Shown: piece after piece, positions 35,574-43,478 of the stretch | Layout of the letters: each line of letters opens with the position of its first letter | How positions within the stretch are numbered: position 1 is the first letter of the stretch | Origin: Cohaesibacter haloalkalitolerans | Lineage (GTDB): Bacteria > Pseudomonadota > Alphaproteobacteria > Rhizobiales > Cohaesibacteraceae | Assembly (NCBI RefSeq): GCF_003574655.1 | Contig: NZ_QNUM01000006.1 | Location: 310,001 to 374,000 of the forward strand | Direction of reading: 5' to 3' | DNA: 64,000 nucleotides | Program-made: the position numbers and the translations under genes | Notes under the pieces: model-generated | Databases searched by the model: none | What the model was told of the DNA's origin: nothing | Seen by the model: the letters and a program-made list of their open reading frames with translations, nothing else

Positions 35574-36635
35574 ATGACTGATGCACCAGGCTCTGTCGAC
35601 ACGCGCTTGCCAGAGCAAGAGACCGTGGCGGAATTCGACAGTTCCCACAAATCGACCTTTCATCGCTTGCTGGGGTTTCTTCAGGCGACCCCGTCGGCCA
35701 TCCCGCTGTTCGTGCTGATCACGGCGATCATCGTCTTTGGCATCCTGAACGGCCACCGCTTCTTCTCGCCCTTTGCGCTGACACTGATCCTGCAGCAGGT
35801 GGCGATTGTCGGTATCGTGGCCGTGGCCCAGTCTCTAGTCATCCTGACCGCAGGCATCGACCTGTCGGTTGGTGCCATTGCCGTGATGTCTTCGGTCATC
35901 ATGGGCAAATTCACATTCGATCTTGGCATGCCGCCTGAGCTGGCCGTTCTGTGCGGTCTGGCGACGGGGCTGTTCTTCGGCACGGCCAACGGCCTGCTGG
36001 TCGCCTATGTCAAGCTGCCCCCCTTCATCGTGACGCTGGGCATGTGGCAGATCGTGCTTGCAGCCAACTTCCTCTATTCCGGTAGCGTGGTCATCCGCAG
36101 TGAAGAGATCGCCCAGCGCGCGCCGATCCTGCAATTCTTCGGTCGCACCATCGAGGTTGGCGGGGCTATCTTCACCTATGGCGTCATCCTGCTGCTCCTG
36201 CTGGTGCTGCTGATGTCCTACATCCTCAGCCAGACCGCATGGGGCCGCCATGTCTATGCGGTGGGGGATGACCCCGATGCCGCCGAGCTGTCCGGCGTCA
36301 AGGTCAAGGCAACACTTGTCTCGGTCTATGCCATCGGCGGGTTGATCTGTGCCTTTGCCGGTTGGGCGCTTATAGGCCGTCTCGGGTCGGTTTCGCCACA
36401 GGCAGGCCAGCTCGCCAACATCGAAAGCGTCACCGCGGTGGTCATCGGGGGCATCTCGCTGTTCGGTGGCCGCGGATCGGTGGCCGGAACCCTGTTCGGC
36501 GCCCTGATCGTCGGTGTCTTTACGCTCGGTCTGCGCCTGCTCGGGGCAGACGTGCAATGGACCTATCTGCTCATCGGTGCGCTCATCATCTTTGCCGTCA
36601 CCATCGACCAAACCATCAGGAAAGTGAGCCTGTGA
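35574..36635 (+). CDS. frcC: fructose ABC transporter permease
   Basis: 353-aa integral membrane protein of the RbsC/BPD_transp_2 family. After a hydrophilic N-terminal 40 residues it has about ten membrane segments. Motifs include VAQSLVILTAGIDLSVGAI, TANGLLVAYVKLPPFIVTLG (each a typical RbsC feature), YAVGDDPDAAELSGV and VVIGGISLFGGRGSV. Its stop overlaps the frcA start by one base (TGATG). One permease gene is present, so the channel is likely a homodimer. Confidence 0.93.
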   Translation: MTDAPGSVDTRLPEQETVAEFDSSHKSTFHRLLGFLQATPSAIPLFVLITAIIVFGILNGHRFFSPFALTLILQQVAIVGIVAVAQSLVILTAGIDLSVGAIAVMSSVIMGKFTFDLGMPPELAVLCGLATGLFFGTANGLLVAYVKLPPFIVTLGMWQIVLAANFLYSGSVVIRSEEIAQRAPILQFFGRTIEVGGAIFTYGVILLLLLVLLMSYILSQTAWGRHVYAVGDDPDAAELSGVKVKATLVSVYAIGGLICAFAGWALIGRLGSVSPQAGQLANIESVTAVVIGGISLFGGRGSVAGTLFGALIVGVFTLGLRLLGADVQWTYLLIGALIIFAVTIDQTIRKVSL

Positions 36636-37414
36636 TGACCAGTCCCATTCTGACCGCTCGCAAACTCAACAAGCGCTATGGTCGTGTCGTGGCCATGGAA
36701 GACTGCGACTTCGACCTGCTGCCCGGCGAAATTCTCGCCGTGATCGGCGACAACGGCGCCGGAAAATCCACCCTCATCAAGGCCCTGTCCGGGGCTTTGA
36801 GACCGGACAGCGGCGAAATCCGGCTTGACGGCAAACTGGTGCATTTCTCCTCGCCCATTCAGGCGCGGGAACACGGCATCGAGACTGTCTACCAGACTTT
36901 GGCCCTGTCTCCGGCCCTGACCATTGCTGACAATATCTTCATGGGGCGGGAGATTCGCAAGCCTGGCATCATGGGCAGCCTCTTCCGCCAGCTCGACAAG
37001 AAGAAGATGCAGGATTTTGCCCGCAACAAGCTCTCGGAACTGGGGCTGATGACCATCCAGAATATCGCCCAGACGGTGGAAACCCTCTCCGGTGGCCAGC
37101 GGCAGGGTGTGGCGGTGGCAAGGGCCGCGGCCTTTGGCACAAATGTCGTCATCCTCGATGAACCAACTGCCGCGCTCGGCGTCAAGGAAAGCCGCAAGGT
37201 GCTGGATCTCATCAAGACCGTGAAGAGCAAGGGCATTCCCATTATTCTCATCTCTCACAACATGCCCCATGTCTTCGAGGTTGCCGATCGCATTCATGTG
37301 CATCGATTGGGCAAGCGCCTTTGCGTTATCGATCCCAAGGACTATACGATGTCGGATGCGGTAGCCCTGATGACTGGTGCGATGGCGCCGCCAGATCAGG
37401 AGGTTGCGGCATGA
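36635..37414 (+). CDS. frcA: fructose ABC transporter ATP-binding protein
   Basis: 259-aa single ABC domain, unlike the two-domain ATPases of most monosaccharide transporters such as RbsA or the LsrA in this window. Walker A GDNGAGKSTLI, signature LSGGQRQGVAVARA and Walker B VVILDEPTAALG are intact. ATG 36635 overlaps the frcC stop, and the frcK start overlaps this gene's stop by 4 bp. A single-domain ATPase is the known form of FrcA in Sinorhizobium. Confidence 0.92.
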   Translation: MTSPILTARKLNKRYGRVVAMEDCDFDLLPGEILAVIGDNGAGKSTLIKALSGALRPDSGEIRLDGKLVHFSSPIQAREHGIETVYQTLALSPALTIADNIFMGREIRKPGIMGSLFRQLDKKKMQDFARNKLSELGLMTIQNIAQTVETLSGGQRQGVAVARAAAFGTNVVILDEPTAALGVKESRKVLDLIKTVKSKGIPIILISHNMPHVFEVADRIHVHRLGKRLCVIDPKDYTMSDAVALMTGAMAPPDQEVAA

Positions 37415-38061
37415 GCAAAGCGGGACTGGAACAGAAGACGACCGAGGTCTGCGATTTTGTTGCCAGTCGCATGCACCCATCTGGCCGAACCGTCATCGCC
37501 ATTGCCGGGGCTCCGGCCTCCGGCAAGTCGACGCTGGCCGCCAGCGTGGTTGAAAGGCTCAATGAGGGCCGCCCGAAGCAGGCGCCCCGCGCCGCTCTGT
37601 TGCCGATGGATGGCTATCATCTGGACAACCGGATCCTTGAGGCCCACGGTCTGCTGCCGCGCAAGGGTGCGCCTGAAACCTTCGATGCGATCGGCTTCTG
37701 CGCGGCGGTCAGGGGGCTTGCCACGTCCGGCCCGGCGACCTATTTCCCGAGCTTTGATCGCAGTCTGGATCTGGCTGTCGCTGGCTCCATCGAGATTCAG
37801 CCAACAACGCCGATCATCGTGGTGGAGGGCAACTATCTACTGCTCAGGACGGAGCCATGGAATGCGCTGGCGGACTGGTTCACCGCGAGCGTCTTCATCA
37901 ATCCCGGCCTTGATGTTCTGACCCAACGGCTCAACGCCAGATGGCTGAAATACGGGCTGGACCCGGAAGCTGCTGCAAAGAGAGCCGAGACCAATGATCT
38001 CGTCAATGCCCGTCTTGTTCTCGCCGAGAGCATCGCGGCTGATCTGGTGCTGGAAGACTAG
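37411..38061 (+). CDS. frcK: uridine-kinase-like protein of the fructose operon
   Basis: 216-aa P-loop kinase of the phosphoribulokinase/uridine kinase family. It has Walker A AGAPASGKSTLAA, LLPMDGYHLDNR with the catalytic Asp, FDAIGFCAAV, YFPSFDRS and the VEGNYLLLR strand. Its start overlaps frcA by 4 bp. It corresponds to FrcK, the kinase gene terminating the Sinorhizobium frc operon. The acceptor is plausibly fructose, or the phosphorylation product of an imported sugar; related proteins (PanK/YggC-like) have other substrates, so the reaction remains an inference from context. Confidence 0.87.
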   Translation: MSKAGLEQKTTEVCDFVASRMHPSGRTVIAIAGAPASGKSTLAASVVERLNEGRPKQAPRAALLPMDGYHLDNRILEAHGLLPRKGAPETFDAIGFCAAVRGLATSGPATYFPSFDRSLDLAVAGSIEIQPTTPIIVVEGNYLLLRTEPWNALADWFTASVFINPGLDVLTQRLNARWLKYGLDPEAAAKRAETNDLVNARLVLAESIAADLVLED

Positions 38062-38114
38062 TCCGACGCTCTGGGGTTCTATGTGGGGCATAGAAACTTT
38101 ATGTGGGGGCACAG

Positions 38115-38152
38115 AAAAAGGGTGATTGCGTGGGATCGCAATCACCCTTTTT
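38115..38152. terminator. rho-independent terminator after frcBCAK
   Basis: AAAAAGGGTGATTGCG (38115-38130) pairs perfectly with CGCAATCACCCTTTTT (38137-38152). It has the T-run built into the 16-bp stem and lies 54 bp after frcK. Symmetry allows action in both directions. Confidence 0.9.
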
Positions 38153-38708
38153 CTTTATGCATTCTATGCGCCGGTATTGGTTCCTGGAACCAAAAGCAGT
38201 CTTCGCCTTGGACGGATGTTTTAGGCAGCGATGCGTGTCTTTACTGCTGTACGGGATTTCGAAGCGTGTTTCATGGTGTGGCCGCTATTGCTTTTGAACA
38301 ACAGCGACAGGAGGAAATGGAACTGTTTTGATCGCTCGAAATGCCCACGCGCTAGAGCGTTGCTAATTTCGGAATGGGTCAAGTTTCTCATTTTCTAATC
38401 CTCTACCAACGGAAAGTGGGAAGATATATTCCGTTTATAGCCTATATATTAGCATGTATGTTTTGGAATTTGAAGAGGATGGAAGTCTACGTTCCGATAT
38501 TTGGTTTAAGAAAGACTATTTTGTTCGTTTCGATAAGGTGGCACGCCTTTTGAGAAACGAAATGATTTCCCGGCTGGCCAATCATGCGTATTTCTTTCCG
38601 TTCAAGGCAAAGCCGATTGTGGATTAATCCGCACAAACACGCATGGCAGGAATGAATTTTCTGAACAGAACAGGGTGCGGAAGCATGGCCACAGCTGGCC
38701 CGCTGTGC
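38153..38708. other. A/T-rich stretch unlike its neighbours
   Basis: This 556-bp gap is visibly richer in A/T than the coding regions on both sides. Its codons and composition differ from neighbours, and no mobile-element gene is recognisable. It holds the small ORF at 38454-38627 and a short fragment ending EEMELF near 38330 that may be a degraded gene end. It may be a remnant of acquired DNA. Confidence 0.4.
38454..38627 (+). CDS. possible small ORF, 57 aa, unknown
   Basis: ATG 38454 opens a 57-codon frame ending with TAA at 38625. The product begins MYVLEFEEDGSLRSDIWFKK and has an aromatic and basic make-up (DYFVRFDKVARLL, HAYFFPF). The frame reads like a real protein, being rich in charged and aromatic residues without low-complexity runs. 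However, no Shine-Dalgarno sequence is visible, and codon use is A/T-rich compared with its neighbours. It could be a horizontally acquired small gene or the tail of a decayed one. No family is recognised. Confidence 0.3.
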   Translation: MYVLEFEEDGSLRSDIWFKKDYFVRFDKVARLLRNEMISRLANHAYFFPFKAKPIVD

Positions 38709-39971
38709 TCAGCGAAGGGTCACGACACCGCGGGCAGCAAGATCGGCAATCTCGTCGGCGTCAAGCCCCAGCGCCTCCGAGAGGACGGCGGCTGTGTCCT
38801 CGCCCAACAGGGATGGGGGCCGAGCCTCTGCCGGGCCCATGCCATCAAAGCGGATCGGGCCGCGCACCAGCCGCATCTCCCCCGTTTGCGGATGGGATAC
38901 CCTTTCGACCAGTCCGTTGTCGGCGACGTGGGGTTGATCGAGCGATTGGGCAATGTCGAGAATGGGCGCACTCGGCACGTCAAAGGCTTCGAGCCGGTCA
39001 AGCCAGTAGCCGGTCGTATCTTGCCGCATTCTGGCTGAGATGGTTTCGTCCAGAACATCCCGGTTGGCGAGCCGGTTCTCATAAACTGAGAAGCGTGCAT
39101 CCTCCAACAGGGCCTCAAGTTCCAGACAGCTGGCAAAATTCTGCCAGAACCGCTCGGTGAGGCAGGCGACGATGACATGGCCGTCAGACGTTGGAAAGGA
39201 GCCATAAGGCACAATGCTCGGATGGCGCGTGCCGACCGGTTGCGGGCATTGGCTGGTCACAAAATACATCTGTGACAGATAGCCCTGCATGGCAATGAGG
39301 CTGTCGAGCATGGCGATTTCCACATGCCGCCCGATACCGGTCTGGCTGCGCTCATGCAGGGCGGCCAGAAGCCCGAACAGGGAAAAGAAACTGCCCGCCA
39401 TGTCCCCCATCGGCAGGGCAAGCTTGTTGGGGGCCTGATCCGGTTCGCGGTTCATGTGCATGACCCCTGACAGCGCCTGCACCACGATGTCGAAGGCCGG
39501 TTTGTTGCCATGGGGGCTGTGGGTGCCAAAGCCCGTGATAGAGCAATAGATCAGCCTGTTGTTTTCACCATACAGCGTGTCGAAATCGAGCCCCAGCCGC
39601 TTCATGACACCGGGGCGGAAATTCTCCAGCAGGATATCGCTCCGACGGGCGAGCCTTTTGGCGATCCCGCTTCCCTCTGACGACTTGAGATCGAGGCAGA
39701 TGCTCTTCTTGTTGCGGTTGATCGCCATGTAATAGTGGCTCTGACCGTTCTGGAAGGGGGGAAAGTGGCGGGTGTCATCGCCGCCCGTGAGCGGTTCGAC
39801 CTTGATCACCTCGGCCCCCAGATCGGCCAGCACCATGGAGGCATAGGGTCCGGACAGGATCCGCGAAAAGTCAAGCACCTTGATCCCCGCCAGCGGTGCG
39901 GCATGGCCGGAACTGCTTTGGGTCTGTGTGCTGCTTTGGGGCTGCGTAGGGTTCGGTCCGGTTTCCGTCAC
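38709..39971 (-). CDS. family III CoA-transferase (CaiB/BaiF type)
   Basis: 420 aa from GTG 39971 (AAAGG seven bases upstream); an earlier TTG start would add 24 residues with no RBS. Family III signatures are VLDFSRILSGPYASMVLADLGAEVIKVE (given in parts: VLDFSRILSGPYA, LADLGAEVIKVE), ENFRPGVMKRLGLD, and ALPMGDMAGS, whose Asp is the expected catalytic residue that forms the acyl-CoA anhydride. Members move CoA between organic acids (formyl, succinyl, carnitine, mesaconyl). The donor and acceptor are unknown. It is divergent from the TauE-type permease across a short gap, which hints at an organic acid or sulfonate, but weakly. Confidence 0.88.
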   Translation of the reverse strand: MTETGPNPTQPQSSTQTQSSSGHAAPLAGIKVLDFSRILSGPYASMVLADLGAEVIKVEPLTGGDDTRHFPPFQNGQSHYYMAINRNKKSICLDLKSSEGSGIAKRLARRSDILLENFRPGVMKRLGLDFDTLYGENNRLIYCSITGFGTHSPHGNKPAFDIVVQALSGVMHMNREPDQAPNKLALPMGDMAGSFFSLFGLLAALHERSQTGIGRHVEIAMLDSLIAMQGYLSQMYFVTSQCPQPVGTRHPSIVPYGSFPTSDGHVIVACLTERFWQNFASCLELEALLEDARFSVYENRLANRDVLDETISARMRQDTTGYWLDRLEAFDVPSAPILDIAQSLDQPHVADNGLVERVSHPQTGEMRLVRGPIRFDGMGPAEARPPSLLGEDTAAVLSEALGLDADEIADLAARGVVTLR

Positions 39972-40199
39972 GGGTCTGCCTTTCTGTCGAGCCACTTCAG
40001 TGGTTTCTGCCGCTGCCCAAAAGAGCCCTGTTTCAGGCTGCAAGGGTCAACGCCCAGGCTCAGCAAGCCGGGGGTAGAAGATAACCCGTATTGCCGCTCG
40101 CACATCCCGTCATTTGGTCGTAGCAAGACATCGGTTTGCCTATGGACGATGTCATCGACGCACTGGACTTGCACCGGCAGCAGCGTATACCTTGTCCCT

Positions 40200-40216
40200 G
40201 CAGGCATTCTGCCTGC
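40200..40216. promoter_or_regulatory. inverted repeat upstream of the TauE-type gene
   Basis: GCAGGCA, TTC, TGCCTGC forms a perfect 7-bp hairpin about 40 bp before the proposed start of the permease. It could be an operator or a leader hairpin. Confidence 0.3.
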
Positions 40217-40254
40217 GGAAGGCTCATTTCCGAGCCCTTTTCGGTTATCCCGTC

Positions 40255-41001
40255 TTGACTGATACGCTGTTTCTGTTGCTCGCCGCTTTCATGGTGGGCC
40301 TGTCCAAGGGCGGACTGGCGTCTGCTGCGGCGATTGCCGTGCCGATGCTGGCGCTGTTCATGAATCCGGTAAAGGCAGCCGCGACGCTGCTGCCGGTCTA
40401 CATCATCACCGACTGGATCGGGGTGTGGCTCTACCGGCGCAATTTCTCGCGCCGCAATGTTGCCATTCTGGTGCCGTCGCTGCTGTTTGGCGTCTTCATT
40501 GCCACGATTATCACGCCCTATACGCCCGAGGCTGTGCTGCTGATCTTTACCGGTTGCATCGGCCTGTGGTTCTGCGCCCGGGCGTGGCTCAAACGGAAGG
40601 ACGAGGGCAAGGCGGAAGCGCACATCCTGCCCGGAATTTTCTGGGGTACGCTCACCGGCATTGCCAGTTTCATCACTCACTCCGGCGGGCCTCCGTCTCA
40701 GGCCTATCTGTTGCCGCAGAAGCTGCCCAAGCTGGAGTTTGCCGGAACCATTGCGCTGACCTTTGCCGTTGGCAATCTGGTCAAGCTGCCCGCCTACTAT
40801 GCGATCGGACAGATGGAAGGGCTCAACTGGGGCCTCATAGCCCAGCTGGCTGCCGCCGGTATCGTCGGCACGCTGGTTGGGCGCTATCTCACGCGTATTC
40901 TGTCCGAAGCGATCTACATGCGGGTGATCCAGATCTTGCTCTTTGCACTGTCCTGCATCCTGTTTGTTCGTGGCATGATGGAGCTGACATCGGGTGCTTG
41001 A
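40255..41001 (+). CDS. TauE/SafE-family (DUF81) permease
   Basis: About 248 aa from TTG 40255, which puts the first membrane segment at the N-terminus. The longer in-frame ORF from 40114 would add a hydrophilic, Cys-rich leader that does not look like protein. About eight membrane segments in two repeats are visible, with LLAAFMVGLSKGG near the start and FWGTLTGIASFITHSGGPP at the second-half repeat, both typical of the family. Members move sulfite, sulfoacetate or other organic anions. No RBS is clear, so the start is uncertain. Confidence 0.75.
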   Translation: MTDTLFLLLAAFMVGLSKGGLASAAAIAVPMLALFMNPVKAAATLLPVYIITDWIGVWLYRRNFSRRNVAILVPSLLFGVFIATIITPYTPEAVLLIFTGCIGLWFCARAWLKRKDEGKAEAHILPGIFWGTLTGIASFITHSGGPPSQAYLLPQKLPKLEFAGTIALTFAVGNLVKLPAYYAIGQMEGLNWGLIAQLAAAGIVGTLVGRYLTRILSEAIYMRVIQILLFALSCILFVRGMMELTSGA

Positions 41002-41037
41002 CGACTGATGGTGCTGCGGATTGGTAACCGGGGGAGC

Positions 41038-42528
41038 TCAGAAGCCGCCCCCGGTCTTGAAGCCACCGCCGCCTCCACCGCCAAAGCCACCGCCGGTTCC
41101 AAAACCGCCTCCACCACCGAGACCACCGCCTCCGAGGCCGCCGCCGAAACCACCACCGCCTCCGAAGCCTCCTCCGAAACCGCCGCCGCCGCCAAATCCA
41201 CCGCCAAAGCCGCCACCACCCCGGCGCGAACGGGAAGACCGTCTCTGACCCTGCCGATAGCCACTGCGCAAGGCATCTCGGAGCTCGCGGGATGATAGTG
41301 CCCCGCCGACAATCCCGCCGATGATGTCACCAATCAGTCGGTCGTTGGCAAATCCGCCGCCCATGCGGTCATAGCCCACGCGACGGAATTCATTGGCCGA
41401 GCGTTCGAGTTCTGTCCGTTTGCGGGCAATGTCGATGGCGGTTTGCCGGGCCTCTTCAATTTCCTGCTGCTTGCGTCTCATCGCCTTGTCAAGCTTCTGA
41501 AGCTGCAGCACGATGCGTTCATCCGCCGTGGTCGGCGTCTCAAGTGCATCACTGAGAAGATCACGGAGGTCCTGACGCTGCATCGACGCGGCAAGGTCGG
41601 CAAGCGCCTTGGCGAGCGAGGACTCGGAACTGTCGGCAAGCAGGTCCGCCCGCTCCTTTTCCAGTGCCTGATCGCGGGCTTCCAGCGCGGCGATTGTTTC
41701 ATCCGCAGTCTTCAGCTTGGCGACGGCCGCCGCATAGGCGCTTTCCTTGTCAACGATGCCATCCTCTTCCAGCGCAGCGCGCTCAAGCGCCACCAGCTTT
41801 GCCTCTTCTTCCTGCAACTCGGTTTTCAGCCGCTCAGCATGTTCACGCAGACGTTTCGGGATTTCCGTGAGGGTGAAATAATTCTGTCGGGCTGGCTCAT
41901 AATTGACGACGCGGGCGACATAACCGTCCCCCATCCGGATGATGCTGCCAGCCGAGTATTTCGAGGTGCCATAGCCACGCTGCCAGAGATAGACAAACAG
42001 CTTGTCGGCAAGATAGGGCTTGGACTTCTCTTCGCAATCTGCTTCCGATTGGCTGGCCTTTTCGTCGGCTGCATGCATCCGTGCTTCGGCGCCGGTTACC
42101 CGGGCCTCCTGCGCCTGCCATTCGAGATTGTCGGCCATCCGGCTTTCAGTGGCTTCCTGAAGTGCGCTGATGCCGCCTGCCGCATCGGCAACCGTGCCGG
42201 ACAGTGCAGTCCGGTCTGCCCGTGCCGCAGTCAGATCGGCGGCCAGCGTTTCGCGCTCTTTTGCCAGATCGGCGAGCTTGTCTTTCTGCGCGTCAAGCGC
42301 CGAAAGGGCCTTGCGCTCGGCACTATCCAGCCGACCGACAACCTGATCCTGCTGCAGGATATCAAGGCGCACCTTGGCGAGGGATTTGTAGAGCGCGGCC
42401 TGCTCTGTCTGCAAGCTGGCCAGTTCCCCGGAGGCGGCTTCGACAATCCGGGTCATGTTGTCTTCGTCATTGCGCAGGCCTGCTCCGGCCTGTTCGATGG
42501 AGTTGAGGGTATCGAAAACGCTGATCAT
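41038..42528 (-). CDS. coiled-coil protein with glycine-rich C-terminal tail, unknown
   Basis: 496 aa, function unknown. Residues about 25-150 and 230-400 are Ala/Glu/Lys/Leu-rich heptad-like helices predicted to form coiled coils. A compact central segment (about 165-225: FVYLWQRGYGTSKYSAG, MGDGYVARVVNYEP) separates them. Near 415 a small IIGGIVGGALSS stretch may be membrane-associating, then an Arg-rich linker (RQGQRRSSRSRRGGGG) leads into about 60 residues of GGGFGG repeats. The gene lies 7 bp after the membrane-protein gene and ends the three-gene operon. Similar Gly-rich tails occur on surface or membrane-remodelling proteins, but I recognise no named domain. Confidence 0.72.
   Translation of the reverse strand: MISVFDTLNSIEQAGAGLRNDEDNMTRIVEAASGELASLQTEQAALYKSLAKVRLDILQQDQVVGRLDSAERKALSALDAQKDKLADLAKERETLAADLTAARADRTALSGTVADAAGGISALQEATESRMADNLEWQAQEARVTGAEARMHAADEKASQSEADCEEKSKPYLADKLFVYLWQRGYGTSKYSAGSIIRMGDGYVARVVNYEPARQNYFTLTEIPKRLREHAERLKTELQEEEAKLVALERAALEEDGIVDKESAYAAAVAKLKTADETIAALEARDQALEKERADLLADSSESSLAKALADLAASMQRQDLRDLLSDALETPTTADERIVLQLQKLDKAMRRKQQEIEEARQTAIDIARKRTELERSANEFRRVGYDRMGGGFANDRLIGDIIGGIVGGALSSRELRDALRSGYRQGQRRSSRSRRGGGGFGGGFGGGGGFGGGFGGGGGFGGGLGGGGLGGGGGFGTGGGFGGGGGGGFKTGGGF
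41041..41235. repeat. low-complexity GGX-coding repeat
   Basis: Plus-strand DNA is a run of CCGCC/ACC triplets encoding the Gly/Phe repeats of the tail on the minus strand. Such tracts can slip, so tail length may vary between strains. Confidence 0.75.
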
Positions 42529-42535
42529 GACAAAC

Positions 42536-43465
42536 CTACCACTCGGTTATCGCGCCACCGGAGACGCGCATGGAATAGACGGGATCGAGTGCGCCTCTCG
42601 GCTTGGACGCCAGAATGTTGTTTTGCAGGATGCCGTCGTCCATCTTGTCGTCACGAACAGCATTGTAGGTCGCTTCCGGCACCCGCACGCCCCATTTCTT
42701 GACGATTTCGGTCTTGTTGGTTTCCTCATTGAGGATGGGGAAAGACAACAGCGCGCCATTTGCCGCAACCGCCTCAACGATCAGATAATAGTTGCGGGCA
42801 CCGCTGTTGACATCGGGCACACGGAACACGCCGCTGCGCTCGTTGGCCCCGGTCACGATCCGAAGGTCATAGGTCTGCACCAGCTCCTGCCGCACCGTCT
42901 CAAGCGAGGCGATGGCGACTTTCGCCGCCGCCGCATCCGAGCGGGCCAGTGCCGATGTGGCATCGGCCTGCAACTGGCCGATACGCTTGCGTGCCCCGTC
43001 GGTATTGGCCTCGGCAATAGCGGCCTTGGCCGCTGCCGTGACCTGTTCCGGCAGGGTGACGGTCAGTTCGACCCGGGCCACTTCCGCCGCCCGTTCTGCC
43101 GACGTCTGCTGCCAGACAGACCAGCCTGTCCAGACGAAGGCGAGAAGGACCAAAACCCCTATTCCGGCTGCAATCGCCCCGCGCTTGATCCACAATCCGG
43201 CCAGCGTGCGAGAAAACCCCGCCGGGGTCGGCTCATAGGTGAAGCGACTTTCCTTGAGAGCCTTGATGCCCTCTTCCAGAATGCGGTCGGAAACCGTGAG
43301 ACCCTGGCTTTCATAAAGGCTGCGCAGTCTCTCCTTCAGGACGTCATCACGACCGTCCTGAGCCAGTTCCCGCAAGGCGACATCTTCATGGTGCCGGAGG
43401 GTGTCCACGACATCCATGGCCAGCATGACTTCGTCAAGGGCTGGCGCAGAATTGGTTTTGGTCAT
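42536..43465 (-). CDS. single-pass membrane protein, DUF6384-like, unknown
   Basis: 309 aa. A soluble N-terminal region (about 1-85) contains acidic helices and an ALDEVMLAMDVVDTLRHHE start that resembles DUF6384-family proteins. One membrane helix follows (about 93-115, GAIAAGIGVLVLLAFVWTG). After it comes a helical Ala-rich segment (about 120-200) and a compact C-terminal domain with FRVPDVNSGARNYYLIVEA and KKWGVRVPEATYNAV, probably periplasmic. The start follows the upstream gene by 13 bp; spacing on the other side is 7 bp. I match the family name from memory with moderate confidence; the function is undescribed. Confidence 0.7.
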   Translation of the reverse strand: MTKTNSAPALDEVMLAMDVVDTLRHHEDVALRELAQDGRDDVLKERLRSLYESQGLTVSDRILEEGIKALKESRFTYEPTPAGFSRTLAGLWIKRGAIAAGIGVLVLLAFVWTGWSVWQQTSAERAAEVARVELTVTLPEQVTAAAKAAIAEANTDGARKRIGQLQADATSALARSDAAAAKVAIASLETVRQELVQTYDLRIVTGANERSGVFRVPDVNSGARNYYLIVEAVAANGALLSFPILNEETNKTEIVKKWGVRVPEATYNAVRDDKMDDGILQNNILASKPRGALDPVYSMRVSGGAITEW

Positions 43466-43478
43466 CTCGGTCGTCCGC

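Noticed and set aside
40060-40680. Minus-strand ORF over the TauE/SafE gene
   Set aside because: Charged, low-complexity shadow; the plus frame has the membrane segments.
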